A stretch of DNA of 64,000 nucleotides from Siphonodentalium dalli (lineage: Eukaryota > Mollusca > Scaphopoda > Gadilida > Siphonodentaliidae), in assembly GCA_032622095.1 (NCBI GenBank), contig CP136068.1, positions 13,189,729-13,253,728 on the forward strand. Reading direction: 5' to 3'. Position numbers and translations under genes: made by a program. Shown here one piece after another: positions 35,370 through 46,403 of the stretch (positions are counted from its first letter, which is position 1; each line of letters begins with the position of its first letter). The notes below the pieces were generated by a model. It was given only the letters and a program-made list of their open reading frames with translations, made no database searches and had not been told where the DNA came from.

Positions 35370-36317
35370 TGTGATTAGCTCAGTTTGACATGGCAGTAAT
35401 GAGTGATTACTTATACACTGTGCCCATGCATTTTATGTTCGGAGTGACAGACTGACATATACCGGGTATTTAGTAAATTTACAACAAGAAATAATCTATA
35501 ATGACTGTTTAAAGGCAGTTTTGATGTTAAAATTACATCATCTCTGAGTTTTAAGTCCACCAATAGTTGAAAAATATGGAGGAAATATTTTTTTGAGCTG
35601 CAGAAAAAAATGTTTTTGGACAAGTTTTGGGTCCTCTGGAATACCAACTCACTCCCCGATACATGCTTGGAAAAACTGGTTTGGCCCTCCCCTGTCACTC
35701 AGTTATAAAAGTTTACAGTGGAGAGTTTTTTGGAAATATAAGCAGATGATACATACATGTACATATAATACAAGGAGTTGTATTTGTTGCAGGGAAATGT
35801 TCAGATAATAAGGTCAACAAATGACATTTCCCAAGGGATAACTACTCATCAATGTGTAATTAGTATAGAAAGGGTTAACATCATACTAGCATTTGGAGCA
35901 AACATACATGTATATAGTGTCATAAGTTTGGCTTATCTTTTATCCAAAGATTCCTTGTGTCAAATATTTCCATATAAACACAGAATAACTTGTTAACATA
36001 AGTTTGTATTTTACTCTGTTTCGAATGTCCTCCTGGTAAGAATTCCTCCACTTCATATTTATTTCAGAGAACCCATGGCTGAGGAGATATATGCCTGGGC
36101 AGATGAATGAACAAAATCAATCCAGTATAGCCCACCATTGTTCTTTGAAAAATGGGGGGGGGGGGGACAATAAAATTACTGTCTTCAATTTGAACATTAA
36201 TATAAATTGATAAATGGAACTTGTAGGGACTCTTATGTATAGAAAATGTGATAATATGCGTATAACACATGTTCACAAAACATAGGAGAAATATGGCAAG
36301 TAGTTTGAACAACATAC
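35370..36317. other. No gene recognised; would be intronic if the Ig-like exon is real
   Basis: A poly-G tract near 36153 and a phrase related to the 2550/43600 repeats ('caaaatcaatccagtatagc', about 36110) suggest old repeat DNA. No downstream exon of the minus-strand gene could be identified with confidence. Confidence 0.35.
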
Positions 36318-36668
36318 CCAACACAACTAATCTCTTTTTATTGCTGTTGAACTGATCGATTTCCTGAAGATCGTAGACTCCATAATACGTCGCATCTGTT
36401 AGAAGTACATTTGTCAGGGTGAAGAAGATGGTTCCTCTCTGCAGATCACTCGTAACATCTGTGACTCGACCATAGTAAGGGGAACCTGACTCTACTGGCA
36501 GGATTTGATCGTTTACAGTTGAGCTGCTACCAACCCGGATTTTCAATATAGCAGGCTGAACATTATCAGATTTATATGCCACAGCCACTGAATTCCCACT
36601 GTAGGTTTGTGTAGTCAAGTTGATGAAACAATCAGCTGTCCTGTTACAGTATATGTCAGCTTTGCAGT
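36318..36668 (-). CDS. Single exon of an Ig-like-domain protein (partial host gene)
   Basis: On the minus strand a pyrimidine-containing acceptor (ttttccag) precedes the first base at 36668, and a GTATGT donor follows 36318. The 351-bp exon encodes about 117 open residues and is bounded by phase-1 introns on both sides, the usual state of Ig-domain exons. The translation begins with a Cys cluster (CKADIYC...DC). It has two sequons (NRT, NLT), and the Ig-like F-strand signature is TLTNVLLTDATYYGVY, in which the canonical Cys after YY is Gly. The domain may therefore use another disulfide or be a diverged V-type fold. Expected role: extracellular recognition or adhesion; function unknown. No neighbouring exon is recognised. 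Alternative: a retained exon of a dead gene. Confidence 0.55.
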
Positions 36669-37234
36669 CTGGAAAACATTTAAAGTTAATAATCTAATGT
36701 TGAAAGTTTTAATTTGATCTGTGATTCAGTCACATTATAGCAACCACCCAGGTGGGTGCTTATACCTTAAGCGCAGGTCAATAATTATGTCATATAATTT
36801 TTTCTATATTTTTTATACCATGAGACAAAATTCAGGTAGGGTGTACTTTTTATTTGCGAAATTCACAAGTGACTTCCGGTCGGATCACTGCGCAGAATCT
36901 AGCAGAAAGCCAGAAACAAAAATGATGAAAATTATCAAGGATTAGTTACAGCTTTTCTCATCTGATAAAATTCTTTCCTAGATTCTAGATAATCAGTTCT
37001 TAATGAGGATTAATTACAGCCTTTTCATCTGACCAAATTCATTCCATGACTTATTGCTGTGTCTATACTCGCTTGATTTCATGAAGAATTACGTTTTCTC
37101 CACATCAACACAATTCAAGTTTGAATTTCAATCGATAGTTTGGTTACTGTAAACTGTTACACTAACTTACAGACAACACTGACCAATATTCAAGAATCAT
37201 TCAATCAACCCAAGAGTTCAATTTCAAGTTCATG
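36669..37234. other. No gene recognised; presumed intron
   Basis: AT-rich sequence upstream of the Ig-like exon on its strand. No second exon with splice sites and Ig motifs was found before the TIR element at 37235. Confidence 0.35.
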
Positions 37235-37926
37235 CCCAAGAGAAAATGAGACCAAAATTTCAGTGAAATTTCACTGAAATTCAGTGAAATTACCAAATTT
37301 TGGTGTTATTTCACCATTTCAGTGAATTTCACTGAAATTTCACTGAAATTTATTTCAACTTTTCCAGTTAATTTCACTATAATTTCACTCAAATGATAAA
37401 ATAGTTTTCAGTGAGATTTTGAGTACTAAATTTTCAGTAAAATATAAAATTAATTCACTAAAAAATAATAAAACAATTTTCAGTGAGATTTTGAGTACTT
37501 TTCAGTTTTAAATATAAAATTTCACTAAAAAATGATCAAATAGTTTTCAGTGAGATTTTGAGTACTTTTCAGTTTTAAATTTTACATCATTATATAGTTT
37601 TATTATTGTCTTGGTGGACAAAGGAAAAAGAATAAAATTGTGTTTTCAATTCTATCTTAAAGAAGTGTGTCTACATGGAAATATGGACCCCCAAATGTGA
37701 ACAGCATGCAGTATATATTTAGTATACAGAGAATGGCTTCCAGTAAAGGGATATTATAATCATGCATATGAAATTTTTATTTATCAATGGGCCAAATTTT
37801 TCCATTATCAGTAAATTCGTGTCCATATATTATCACAATTAAAGACTATATATATCTTGTGCGGATGCAATTTTCAATTACTCAAATGAGAGGATTTGGT
37901 CAAATACAGGTAAAAATAGAGAGTGA

Positions 37927-38190
37927 ATGTCAGCGGATATTGGTAGTGACAAATACTCGCCATTTCCTGACGTGTACGATAAAGAAACATCTGATTCAGA
38001 GCGTCCCTCATCACTAATAATAGCTGACTGTTCTAAGAAAGACACCGTGAACAGAAAATTACTCTGCGCTAACAAAGTTTGTGATGTTATATTATGTGTG
38101 AAATGTTAAAAGCCGCGATGTGTCTATTCAAATACAAAACTTCAAAGGGCATGTTTTTTTATTCGCGACGATCTCAGTCGGCTGACATAA
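37927..38190 (+). pseudogene. Broken zinc-ribbon-like ORF inside the inverted-repeat element
   Basis: An 88-codon frame with one internal TAA at 38107-38109. Just before the stop it reads CDVILCVKC and just after KPRCVYSNTKLQ. The arrangement CxxC-KPRC followed by an aromatic and Ser looks like half of a zinc ribbon, with hydrophilic sequence before it. I do not recognise the family with certainty. A transposon-encoded protein is the likeliest source, given the flanking inverted repeats. Confidence 0.35.
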
Positions 38191-38301
38191 ATTGTCCGGT
38201 CATTCAAAGCGGTCCCATCATGCCGGTTTAATACGTAGCTTCTCATTGGCTCGATTCGCTTCCTTTGGTGTCGACGCTCGACATCAAGCCAATGATATTC
38301 G

Positions 38302-38610
38302 TTGACTCGACGGACTTCGGGATATTTTTTGCCGCGATCATTCTTTTGTTTAGAACAAAAGAGTTTCACGGTTCGCGATCTCTTTCAAAAGAAATTAGAA
38401 GTTTTAAAAGTGATTGTTATGAATTCAATTGTGAAAGAAGGCGATCGTTACGACGACGTTGGAGTTAAGAATAAATTTTCATTTGCCTGGTTCCAAAAGC
38501 CGGTCAAAATTCGTCATAAAGATGGTAAAGAAAAAGATTACATTCTCAGTGATTTTTTGAAAAAGTTGCCGTTTCTGGAAAGTGAATATGTGTTATTTGC
38601 AATAAGCTAA
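38302..38610 (+). CDS. Hypothetical 102-codon frame in the same element
   Basis: Translation includes VKEGDRYDDVGVKNKFSF and KDGKEKDYILSDFLKKLP, which reads like real charged protein rather than AT-rich noise, and it ends shortly after a possible splice-like context. No motif is recognised. It may be another exon or remnant of the gene represented at 37927-38190. Low confidence. Confidence 0.25.
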   Translation: MTRRTSGYFLPRSFFCLEQKSFTVRDLFQKKLEVLKVIVMNSIVKEGDRYDDVGVKNKFSFAWFQKPVKIRHKDGKEKDYILSDFLKKLPFLESEYVLFAIS

Positions 38611-39237
38611 CAAATTACGGATCATGCGGATGCAAGGCTTTGCAAGATCACTGTAGCACATACAGTTGTGCACATATATTCTTTGTGTGTGAGGACATCA
38701 AACTTTATACTTGACTCAATTTTTGGACAGTCAATAAATAATAAATATATTTACATTTCATATATCCTTATTCCATATCACTGACCAATGCGGGCCAGCA
38801 TATACAAAGATCGACGTCATACAGTAAAATCGAACTGGATTTCTCAGCTCATAGGGTTGAAAATTTGACATGCAATACAGAACAGTATAGTACAAGAAAT
38901 GATGGAACCATTTTACTGTTTAATAGTGTTATTTTGGTAAAATTTCAGTAAAAAATTCAGAGAAATTTTGGAGAAATTTTGACTAAATTTGTTACTGTTA
39001 TTTTGGTGAAATTTCTCTGAAATTTTGGTGAAATTTCACTGAATTTTTACAATTTTTTTTACTGTTATTTCAGCGAAATTTCAGTGAAATTTCACTCAAC
39101 ATTTTCTCTTGGGTGAAAATTAGAAAAATAAAAGAACAAATTCTGTGTTGCGTGTAATGTACGCGGAAATTGCCTGATTGCATTTGCAATATGTTTCCTA
39201 ATTCCTAGTTACCATCTTACGATGTCTGATTTTATAT

Positions 39238-39905
39238 ATACTGCGATTTAGAATTTTGCAAAGAAAATGATTGCTTCTCGGAGCAGGAAATAATCATATT
39301 GGGTGATATGAATACAAATGTGTTGAAAACAGCTAATGGTATAGTAAATGCATTATGTGGTAAAATGAATGATACATGTGATCATTTGTCACTTTACACA
39401 GCTTATAAAGGATCATACTAGGATCACTCCTCAAAGTTCTAGTGCAATTGATCTGATCTGGGTTTCAAATAAAGAAAAGATTTCTCAGAATGGTGTAATC
39501 GAGATTGACCACTTTGCGACTTTTTGTAGCCGCAAAGTGACAAAAGATAAATTATTTACACATAAAACTGTGAAAATTTGATTCACCAAAAATTACTCTT
39601 CTGAGGATTTCTCAGAGAAAGTGAAAGAGGTACATAGACTGGGATGAGATTTGTGCTCTTACTGATGTAAACTAAGCATGGGTGAAATTTAAAGATCATT
39701 TTATATCTGTTTTGGATCAGGTACATGTAGCTCCGATAAAGGAAATCAGGATTAAAAATCGTACTGAGGAATGGATGGATAGTAAGATCTTGGAGTTAAT
39801 TTCACAAAGAGATTAAGCTTTGAGAGAGTTTAAAAGAGACAGATCAGATCAAAATCACTCCACTTTTAAGAAATTGAGAAACAAGGTACAATATGATATA
39901 AATGA
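39238..39905 (+). pseudogene. Decayed LINE: endonuclease end and linker to RT
   Basis: In order: EIIILGDMNTNVL (the GDxN motif of the APE-type endonuclease), then in another frame TRITPQSSSAIDLIWVSN (the conserved endonuclease segment), then HFATFCSRK in place of the usual SDH region. The linker segments are PIKEIRIKNRTEEWMDSKI and FKKLRNKVQYDIN. Several in-frame stops and frameshifts are present. Family context: jockey/CR1/L2-like elements, perhaps the same family as 30546-31678. The sequence stops at 39905 where another element begins. Confidence 0.65.
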
Positions 39906-39965
39906 GAGGCCGATCACGATCGGCAGATGTTTAACCATACTTTAGCGATAGCGATTAGCTATAAC
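39903..39965 (+). mobile_element. 5' end of the element also inserted in the DIRS reverse transcriptase
   Basis: GAGAGGCCGATCACGATCGG followed by 'cagatgtttaacc' and 'gcgatagcgat' closely matches 51106-51170. It starts at an ATATAAA context in both places. The perfect 7-bp stem GCCGATC/GATCGGC lies at the tip. Similarity ends after about 60 bp, so this copy is truncated or diverged. Confidence 0.6.
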
Positions 39966-40559
39966 TTATAATTTGTCTAAGATATGATCACAGGAATCCA
40001 TATATCAGTACCCAACTTGAAATCAAAAGCTCAAATAATTGGTCTTAAGAAGGAGTTAAAAGTTTTTGGGGGTGGGGGAGGAGTAGTTTTAAATCTCATA
40101 TTTAAATTGTAGTTTAATTTACACCTCCCCCCATTCTCCCCATTTTTTGTTTATCAAACATGGACAGATAAGATCAGATCTGACATGTGTATTAAATAAG
40201 GAATGCTTATATTGTCAGATATATGCAAGATTAAGTGTTTCATAACAGGGGTGTATGGTTTTCGAAAATATATGTAGTTTATACAATACAAAAGTGTTAT
40301 CTATATACTGTTATAGAGACATTATATGATGAGGATGCTGGTCCGTATGACCCCTAAATCAAAACAGATTACCATAGTTCATATAAAAGAAAGTAAGTAG
40401 TCCTCAATTAAATGGCTTCACACTTTACATTGTTTTACAGGAAGCTTGGACACTAAAATCCATAACCTTCAATGTTAATCATTTAAGCTCTCTGTGGCCC
40501 CTAAAATTCAATCAACCATAACAATATGAACAAAATGGAAACTACGGTTCCAAGAAATA
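39966..40559. other. No gene recognised
   Basis: AT-rich sequence, possibly the diverged body of the element starting at 39903. No motif. Confidence 0.35.
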
Positions 40560-41120
40560 TTAACTAGAGGTGTGACTGTCCCAATGGGACTACGGATACC
40601 CCCCTGTTTTTAAAATACTAATATGTTTCACATGTCAGTAAACATTTAGTTAAAATAATAAAATAACAGTTCCCATTGCAGGTGTACAACCCTAACCCTA
40701 ATCTTAAACCTATTGACGGAAAAATGTAGGAATAAAAGCTTGGACAAAAAATGTCGGACAGACGTCATAATCGCAGGTGCACAGGTTCCCATGGTACTAA
40801 ATATCTGTGCCACGTTTTAAAAACATTAACCTAAAAATGTAGGAATAACAGCTCGGACAAAAGTATACATGTTGCGAAAAAAATTTCGAAAAAGGGGGAT
40901 AACTCCACCATAAAAAGGTCCGACATACGTCATAATCGCAGGTGCACAGGTTCCCATGGTGGCTGATGTCTGTGCCAAGTTTCAAGGAAATTGATCAAAA
41001 AACGACCGAGAAAAACTCTGGACAAATTTGTGTCCACGGACGGATAGACGATGGACGGACGGACGGATGAGCTGACTCCAGTATACTCCCCCTAACTTCG
41101 TTGCGGGGGGGGGGGTATAA
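40560..41120 (+). repeat. Dispersed element with ~160-bp repeats, GACG tail and terminal hairpin
   Basis: Two related units share 'cataatcgcaggtgcacagg' and 'ttcccatggt' (about 40767 and 40929). They are followed by 'acggacggatagacgatgg' and a terminal hairpin, TATACTCCCCC / GGGGGGGTATA around 'taacttcgttgc'. Same architecture as 1770-4150 with different unit sequence. Confidence 0.55.
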
Positions 41121-41429
41121 CAACATCTACAATCTTGTTTTGTATACTATTATCCATTGTATTAGCAAACTGTCCTCGTGTGGATGTTTTTTGCCAATAA
41201 ATCATTATCTTATCTAACCAAACCCCACAGCTTGTACCATGTTATCACTCAATTAATAACAAGATTTCATTTGGAATGACACCATCTATATGTACTCTGG
41301 ATATCGGATGTTCACATGGTAATTTATTGATATCATTATATTACATGTAACTATTGCAATAAAATCTTCACATTTTCAAAGCAGGACATCACACCTATTT
41401 AATGGAAGTGTCAATGACAATTTGTTTTT

Positions 41430-41832
41430 ATTATTATACTTCCATGGTGTAACCAAGGAAGTATATTGTTTTTCTATTGGGGTAGTTTTCCGTTTATTTG
41501 AAAATACTCAGAAACTAATTGCAGCAGGACCGCGAGATATCTAACGAATATAGGCATCTGAGGTCTACTAAAGATAATGATATCCGGATTTCGGCCAAAT
41601 GTTTCAAGACAGAGTTATAGCCCTTATTCGATTATTTTTCATTATTATTATACTACAGTATTTTTCCCTGAAGAGTTACCGCCCATAAACAGGGGAACCT
41701 CTATTTTATTGTACTCTGTTGTTCTCCCGTATCATTCCAGATAACTGCATTTGGTTTTCCTAGCCGTGATGACCGTTCTCAGTTTAGTCCGAAAAAGAAA
41801 ATTTAACAGGGTCGGACATATATTTTTACACT
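41430..41832 (+). repeat. Left copy of a long direct repeat (internally deleted)
   Basis: Starts at the hairpin ATACTTCC...GGAAGTAT and ends '...catatatttttacact'. Almost identical to 42893-43577 except that about 273 bp are missing after 'actacagta'. No ORF. Confidence 0.75.
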
Positions 41833-42892
41833 GATAGGGGGGGCAAAATTTTCTCAAAAATGATTTTTTGATCGATATTCATCTATTTAAGTATATGCAT
41901 TCCCTGAACGAAAACAAACCCAAACCAAGAAGGATTTTTGAAATCCGATAAGAATTGCAAGAGTTACAGGCCCTCAAATTTTGCAGTTTGGGCCATGTGC
42001 TTGATAACACATCTCCTCCGAAGATGTCGAAGTTTGGATTTAATCTGATACTGCAATGTGTGCGGACTAAAGAGGGCACGCGGTGGGCCAAATTTGGCCA
42101 GTGTCGGTACAGTATTGTGGGTCTTGGGAGGGGTGGTCTGTGGTACCAATTTTTAATTCTTATCGGAATAAGATGAAACTGGGAATTTAACATGTACAAC
42201 ACCAGTGGTTACACCACCCGATCTAGAAACTGAAAGAATTTCGAGATTCCATTGAAAACTGACAAAGTTAGGGGACCTCAAATTTTGCAATTTTGGGCCC
42301 ATGTGCTTGATAACACATCTCCTCCGAAGATGTCGAACTTTGAATGTCATCTGATACGCCAATGTGTGTGGGCTGAAGAGAGCACGCGGTGTGCCAAATT
42401 TTGCCAGTGTCGGTTCAGTGTTGTGGGTCAGGGGAGGGGTGGTCCGAGGTACCGAATTATATGAAACTTGGAATTTAACATCTACCATACACGCGAATAA
42501 CAAATCTGAAAACAGATCGTAAATCCGTTAAAAACTGGCAGAGATTTTGAAACTCAAAGTTTGAAAATGGGCCCATATTCTTTCCAATAACCAAAATGTT
42601 CTTCTTTTCCGAATCAGATGAAATTTATAATATGCAATCTCAGTAAGTAGCATATAACAAAACTTAAAACAATTTTAAAATCCATTGGAAAATCACGGAG
42701 TTATGGTCCTTCAAAAATTGCATTTTGGGCCTGGTGTGACAATTTCCCAATCCCGTCACCCAATTTCGAGGCAGGAGTGGGGTCAATTATTAACACTTGA
42801 GATCAACACACAAATGTTAAGGACAGTACACAATCATCTTACTTCATATTTCTCCATCCCTAAACTGCGAATTGTTCAGTTCATGATTCACC
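41833..42892 (+). repeat. ~295-bp tandem units between the direct repeats
   Basis: 'gataacacatctcctccgaagatgtcgaa' recurs 299 bp apart (about 42001 and 42309), and 'ggaatttaacat' recurs about 288 bp apart. A third, more diverged unit follows. Frames on both strands are short. Confidence 0.65.
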
Positions 42893-43577
42893 CTATTATT
42901 ATACTTCCATGGTGTAACCAAGGAAGTATATTGTTTTTCTATTAGGGTAGTTTTCTGTTTATTTGAAAATACTCAGAAACTAATTGCAGCAGGACCGCGA
43001 GATCTCTAACAAATATAGGCAACTGAGGTCTACTAAAGATAATGATATCCGGATTTCGGCCAAATGTTTCAAGACAGAGTTATAGCCCTTATTCGATTAT
43101 TTTTCATTATTATTATTATTATTATACTACAGTAAATTTCAACGCCCAAATCTCTGAATGTATTAGTACTAGAAAAGTTAGAAAACTCAAGTTTGGTAAG
43201 TACATGTATGTTGGGGGTAACGAGTTCTATGCCTTTGGCTCACAACGGATATTGTCCGCATTTACCCCGTGGAGTTATCTCCCTTTATAATGAAAAAATG
43301 TCATTTTATAATCTCGGAAATTATAAGGAGCAGAGCATCGAAAATTGGACCGAATGTACACCTCGGTATGCCCTACTGCCCACGGGCATCAAAACGTGTG
43401 TCCGCGCTTTCCCTGAAGAGTTACCGCCCATAAACAGGGGAACCTCTATTTTATTGTACTCTGTTGTTCTCCCGTATCATTCCAGATAACTGCATTTGGT
43501 TTTCATAGCCGTGATGACCGTTCTCAGTTTAGTCCGAAAAAGAAAATTTAACAGGGTCGGACATATATTTTTACACT
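42893..43577 (+). repeat. Right copy of the long direct repeat (full length)
   Basis: 685 bp, colinear with 41430-41832 but including 43135-43407, which the left copy lacks. Flanking a non-coding centre, the pair could be terminal repeats of a miniature element or a tandem duplication. No tRNA primer site or polypurine tract was recognised. Confidence 0.7.
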
Positions 43578-43785
43578 TTAATATGGAGAAGAAATCAATT
43601 GTTGATAGATGGATGGATAGACATCTCAACAGGCAGACGGATGGAAGCCTGACAGATAGAAGACAAATTTAATCCAATATATACCCCCCCCCCCCCCATT
43701 TCTCTTTGAATATTAGTCGTATGATTTCATCTGGATAAGTGGTGATTAATACAATAATATGAAATGGCCAAACCTGAATTTAATA

Positions 43786-44307
43786 TGTCTGACATTTGCA
43801 GAATTAGGTCCCAAAAATGTGGATTTAATGACAATATTCTGTAAGGCAGGCTAGCATCACCAAATTCATCCTCAATCTGATTAGGCCTCAATGGTCAATA
43901 AAACCAAGGAACAGATTGAAGTCCTACAGTTGAAGTTGGTGATACACACCCATTGAGCACCTCAATTATGCATTTTATCTTCTGCAAATTAGGGGGACAT
44001 TGAAACTGAACAGGTGGAAAAAAGTGACTAAATCAATGAAGTCCTACAGTTGAAGTTGGTGATACACACCCATTGAGCACCTCAATTATGCATTTTATCT
44101 TCTGCAAATTAGGGGGACATTGAAACTGAACAGGTGGAAAAAGTGACTAAATCAAACTGTCAATTTGATACTTAGGATACTTCCCAGAAGATGAGGACTA
44201 AGCAGTATTTAGGTCCCTGGTGGGTGTATTTGGTGATGCTACCATGCTGTACGGGGTAGCAACACTAAATTCACCATATGGGGACCTCACTATGTAAATG
44301 TCAGACA
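43786..44307. mobile_element. Second copy of the TGTCTGAC inverted-repeat element
   Basis: TGTCTGACATTTGCAGAATT at the left pairs with TGTAAATGTCAGACA at the right; relative of 2733-3141. It differs mainly by a 120-bp tandem duplication. The flank from about 43575 also matches the flank of the first copy ('gacaaatttaatccaatata', then a C-run). Confidence 0.6.
43921..44160. repeat. 120-bp tandem duplication, two near-identical copies
   Basis: GTCCTACAGTTGAAGTTGG begins at 43921 and again at 44041. The two copies differ by about one base (length of an A-run), so the duplication is recent. Confidence 0.9.
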
Positions 44308-44949
44308 CACTATTTCCAGACTTGAAGAAATCAAAGCCATTCACAGTATCATTGAATGTCAGTCATCACCTAACGGTGGGAGCACCAGTTTGTTGTTAAA
44401 TTGCTACAGATATGTTTAGATTAGAATAATACATGTCATCTGGCCAGTTTATATAATTAATGACCTGTACCTTTACAGATATATATGCACCTGTGGCGAG
44501 AAGAGGTATTAAATTGAGAGGTGATATGGCTTGGAAGGGATGTTGGTTGATGGCAGAGTTGGGTCTGGGCATGGCAGGGTTGGGTCTGGACCATGTGGGA
44601 GGGGGTGGGTGGGGGAGGGTGAAATGTTTCCATAATAAGAGTAAAGTTTCATAACTCTGCAGATGTTATAATGGTGTCACTTTTTTCAAATTTTAAAACA
44701 TGTTTTTAAAATAAATTGTCCCAGAAGATGAGGCCTAAGCAGAATAAGGTAATTGAGGGTGTATTTGGTGATGCTAGCCTGCTGTATGGGGTAGCAACAC
44801 TAAATTCACCATCTGGGGACTTCATTCTGCAAATGTGTGTGAGACTTTTTGTTTCCAAAATTAAATAAACTGATTAGGCCAAATAGATCATTTTTGAACG
44901 TCCATCTGAAAGCTGTTACGTGGCTAGCCACGCAACGGAAGTTATGTGT
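44308..44949. other. No gene; fragment of the TGTCTGAC element
   Basis: 44719-44850 repeats the 3' part of the element ('gatgaggcctaagcagaat', 'ctaaattcaccatctgggg'). The rest is unrecognised, with a G-rich stretch near 44570-44620. Confidence 0.5.
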
Positions 44950-46340
44950 ATTAGATTATACAATATTTCAATCATAAACAATGATTTTTTAGACCTGGAA
45001 GTGGAATTGCGAACAAAATCTGCAATCTGAATTTGTTGGTTGGTGGGGGTGGCGAATAACTTTAATCTTAAAACTTGGATGTCAGATGAGTTTCTTGTTT
45101 TGCTAATTAGATTAGATGATTCTTCAATCAAAGCAATCATTTCGTAGAACTGGAAGTGGAATTGCAAACAAAAATCTGCGATCTGGAATGATTGGTGAGG
45201 TAGGGAGGTGGCGATTAACTTTAATATTAAAACTTGGATGTCAGATGAGCTTCTTATTTTGTGCATTAGATTAGGCGATCATTCAACCATAGACAATCAT
45301 CTTATGGACCTGGAAGTGGAATTGCGAAAAAAAATCTGTAATCTGAATTGGTTGATTGTGATGTGAAGGGGGGGGGGGGGCAAATAACTTTGGATGTAAG
45401 ATGAATTTCTTGTTTTTTGTATTAGACTCGACGATTGTATTAAATTTAAAAACAAAAATCTGCAATCTGAATTGGATGGATGGTGGGGGGGGGGGGGTAA
45501 CTTTATTCTTTAAATTTGGATGTCAGATGAGCTTTTTATTTTGTGCATTAATAGATTAGACAATTCTTCAATCATAAACAATCATTTTGTAGACCTGGAA
45601 GTGGAATTGACACCTACCTCAGCCACAACCTGGACTAAGGGGAAACACACCCATCCCTGAAATAGAACAAACCCTTCTCAGCATGGGGGGGGGGGGGGCT
45701 GTGGCGAATACATGTAACTTTAATCTTAAAACTTGGATGTCAGATGAGTTTCTTGTTTTGTGCATTAGATTATACGATACTTCAATCATAAACAATGATT
45801 GTATAGACCTGGAAGTGGAATTGCGAACACAAATCTGCAATCTGAATTGGTTGGTTGGTGGGGGGTGGCGAATATCTTTAATCTTAAAACTTGGATGTCA
45901 GATGAGCTTCTTACTTTGTATATTAGATTAGACGAACCTTCAATCATAAACAATCATTTAATAGAACTGGAAGTGGAGTTGCGAAAAAAAAAAAATCTGC
46001 AATCTTAATTGGTTGGTTGTGGGATGGGAAGGGGTGTGGCGTGGCGAATAACATTATTCTTAAAAAATGGATGTTAGATAAGTTTCATGTTTTGCGCATT
46101 ACATTAAATCATTCTTCAATCATAAGCAAACATTTGATAGAACTGGAAGTTGAATTGCGAACAAAAATGTGAAATCTGCTATCTGAATTGGTTGGTGGGT
46201 CGGGGTGGGGGGGTATAACTTTATTCTTTAAATTTGGATGTCGATGAGCTTTTTATTTTGTGCATTAATAGATTAGACAATTCTTCAATCATAAACAATC
46301 ATTTTGTAGACCTGGAAGTGGAATTGACACCTACCTCAGC
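44950..46340. repeat. ~157-bp satellite, about nine diverged units
   Basis: The landmark 'ctggaagtggaattgcga' or variants occurs near 44995, 45151, 45309, 45596, 45810, 45968, 46144 and 46312, usually 156-176 bp apart. Each unit contains 'ttcaatcataaacaatcat', 'aacttggatgtcagatgag' and a G-run of variable length. A ~78-bp segment ('acctacctcagccacaacc') interrupts the array at both 45610 and 46330. Confidence 0.85.
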
Positions 46341-46403
46341 CACAACCTGGACTAAGGGGAAACACACCCATCCCTGAAATAGAACAAACCCTTCTCAGCA
46401 TGG

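Larger units (their letters stand above)
37235..39113. mobile_element. 1.9-kb element with CCCAAGAGAAAATG inverted ends
   Basis: CCCAAGAGAAAATG at 37235 pairs with CATTTTCTCTTGGG ending at 39113. Both ends then run into several hundred bases (about 37255-37580 and 38930-39095) of overlapping palindromes built from TTTCAGTGAAATTTCACTGA-like words. The centre (37880-38610) is more complex and holds two broken or short frames that may be transposon gene remnants. Target duplication is unclear. Confidence 0.55.

Noticed and set aside
35411-35698. Minus-strand 95-codon frame as the next exon of the Ig-like gene
   Set aside because: No splice sites or Ig motif, and the sequence resembles repeat DNA.
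41430-43577. LTR retrotransposon
   Set aside because: Direct repeats flank only non-coding tandem units; no primer-binding site, polypurine tract or coding remnant was recognised.
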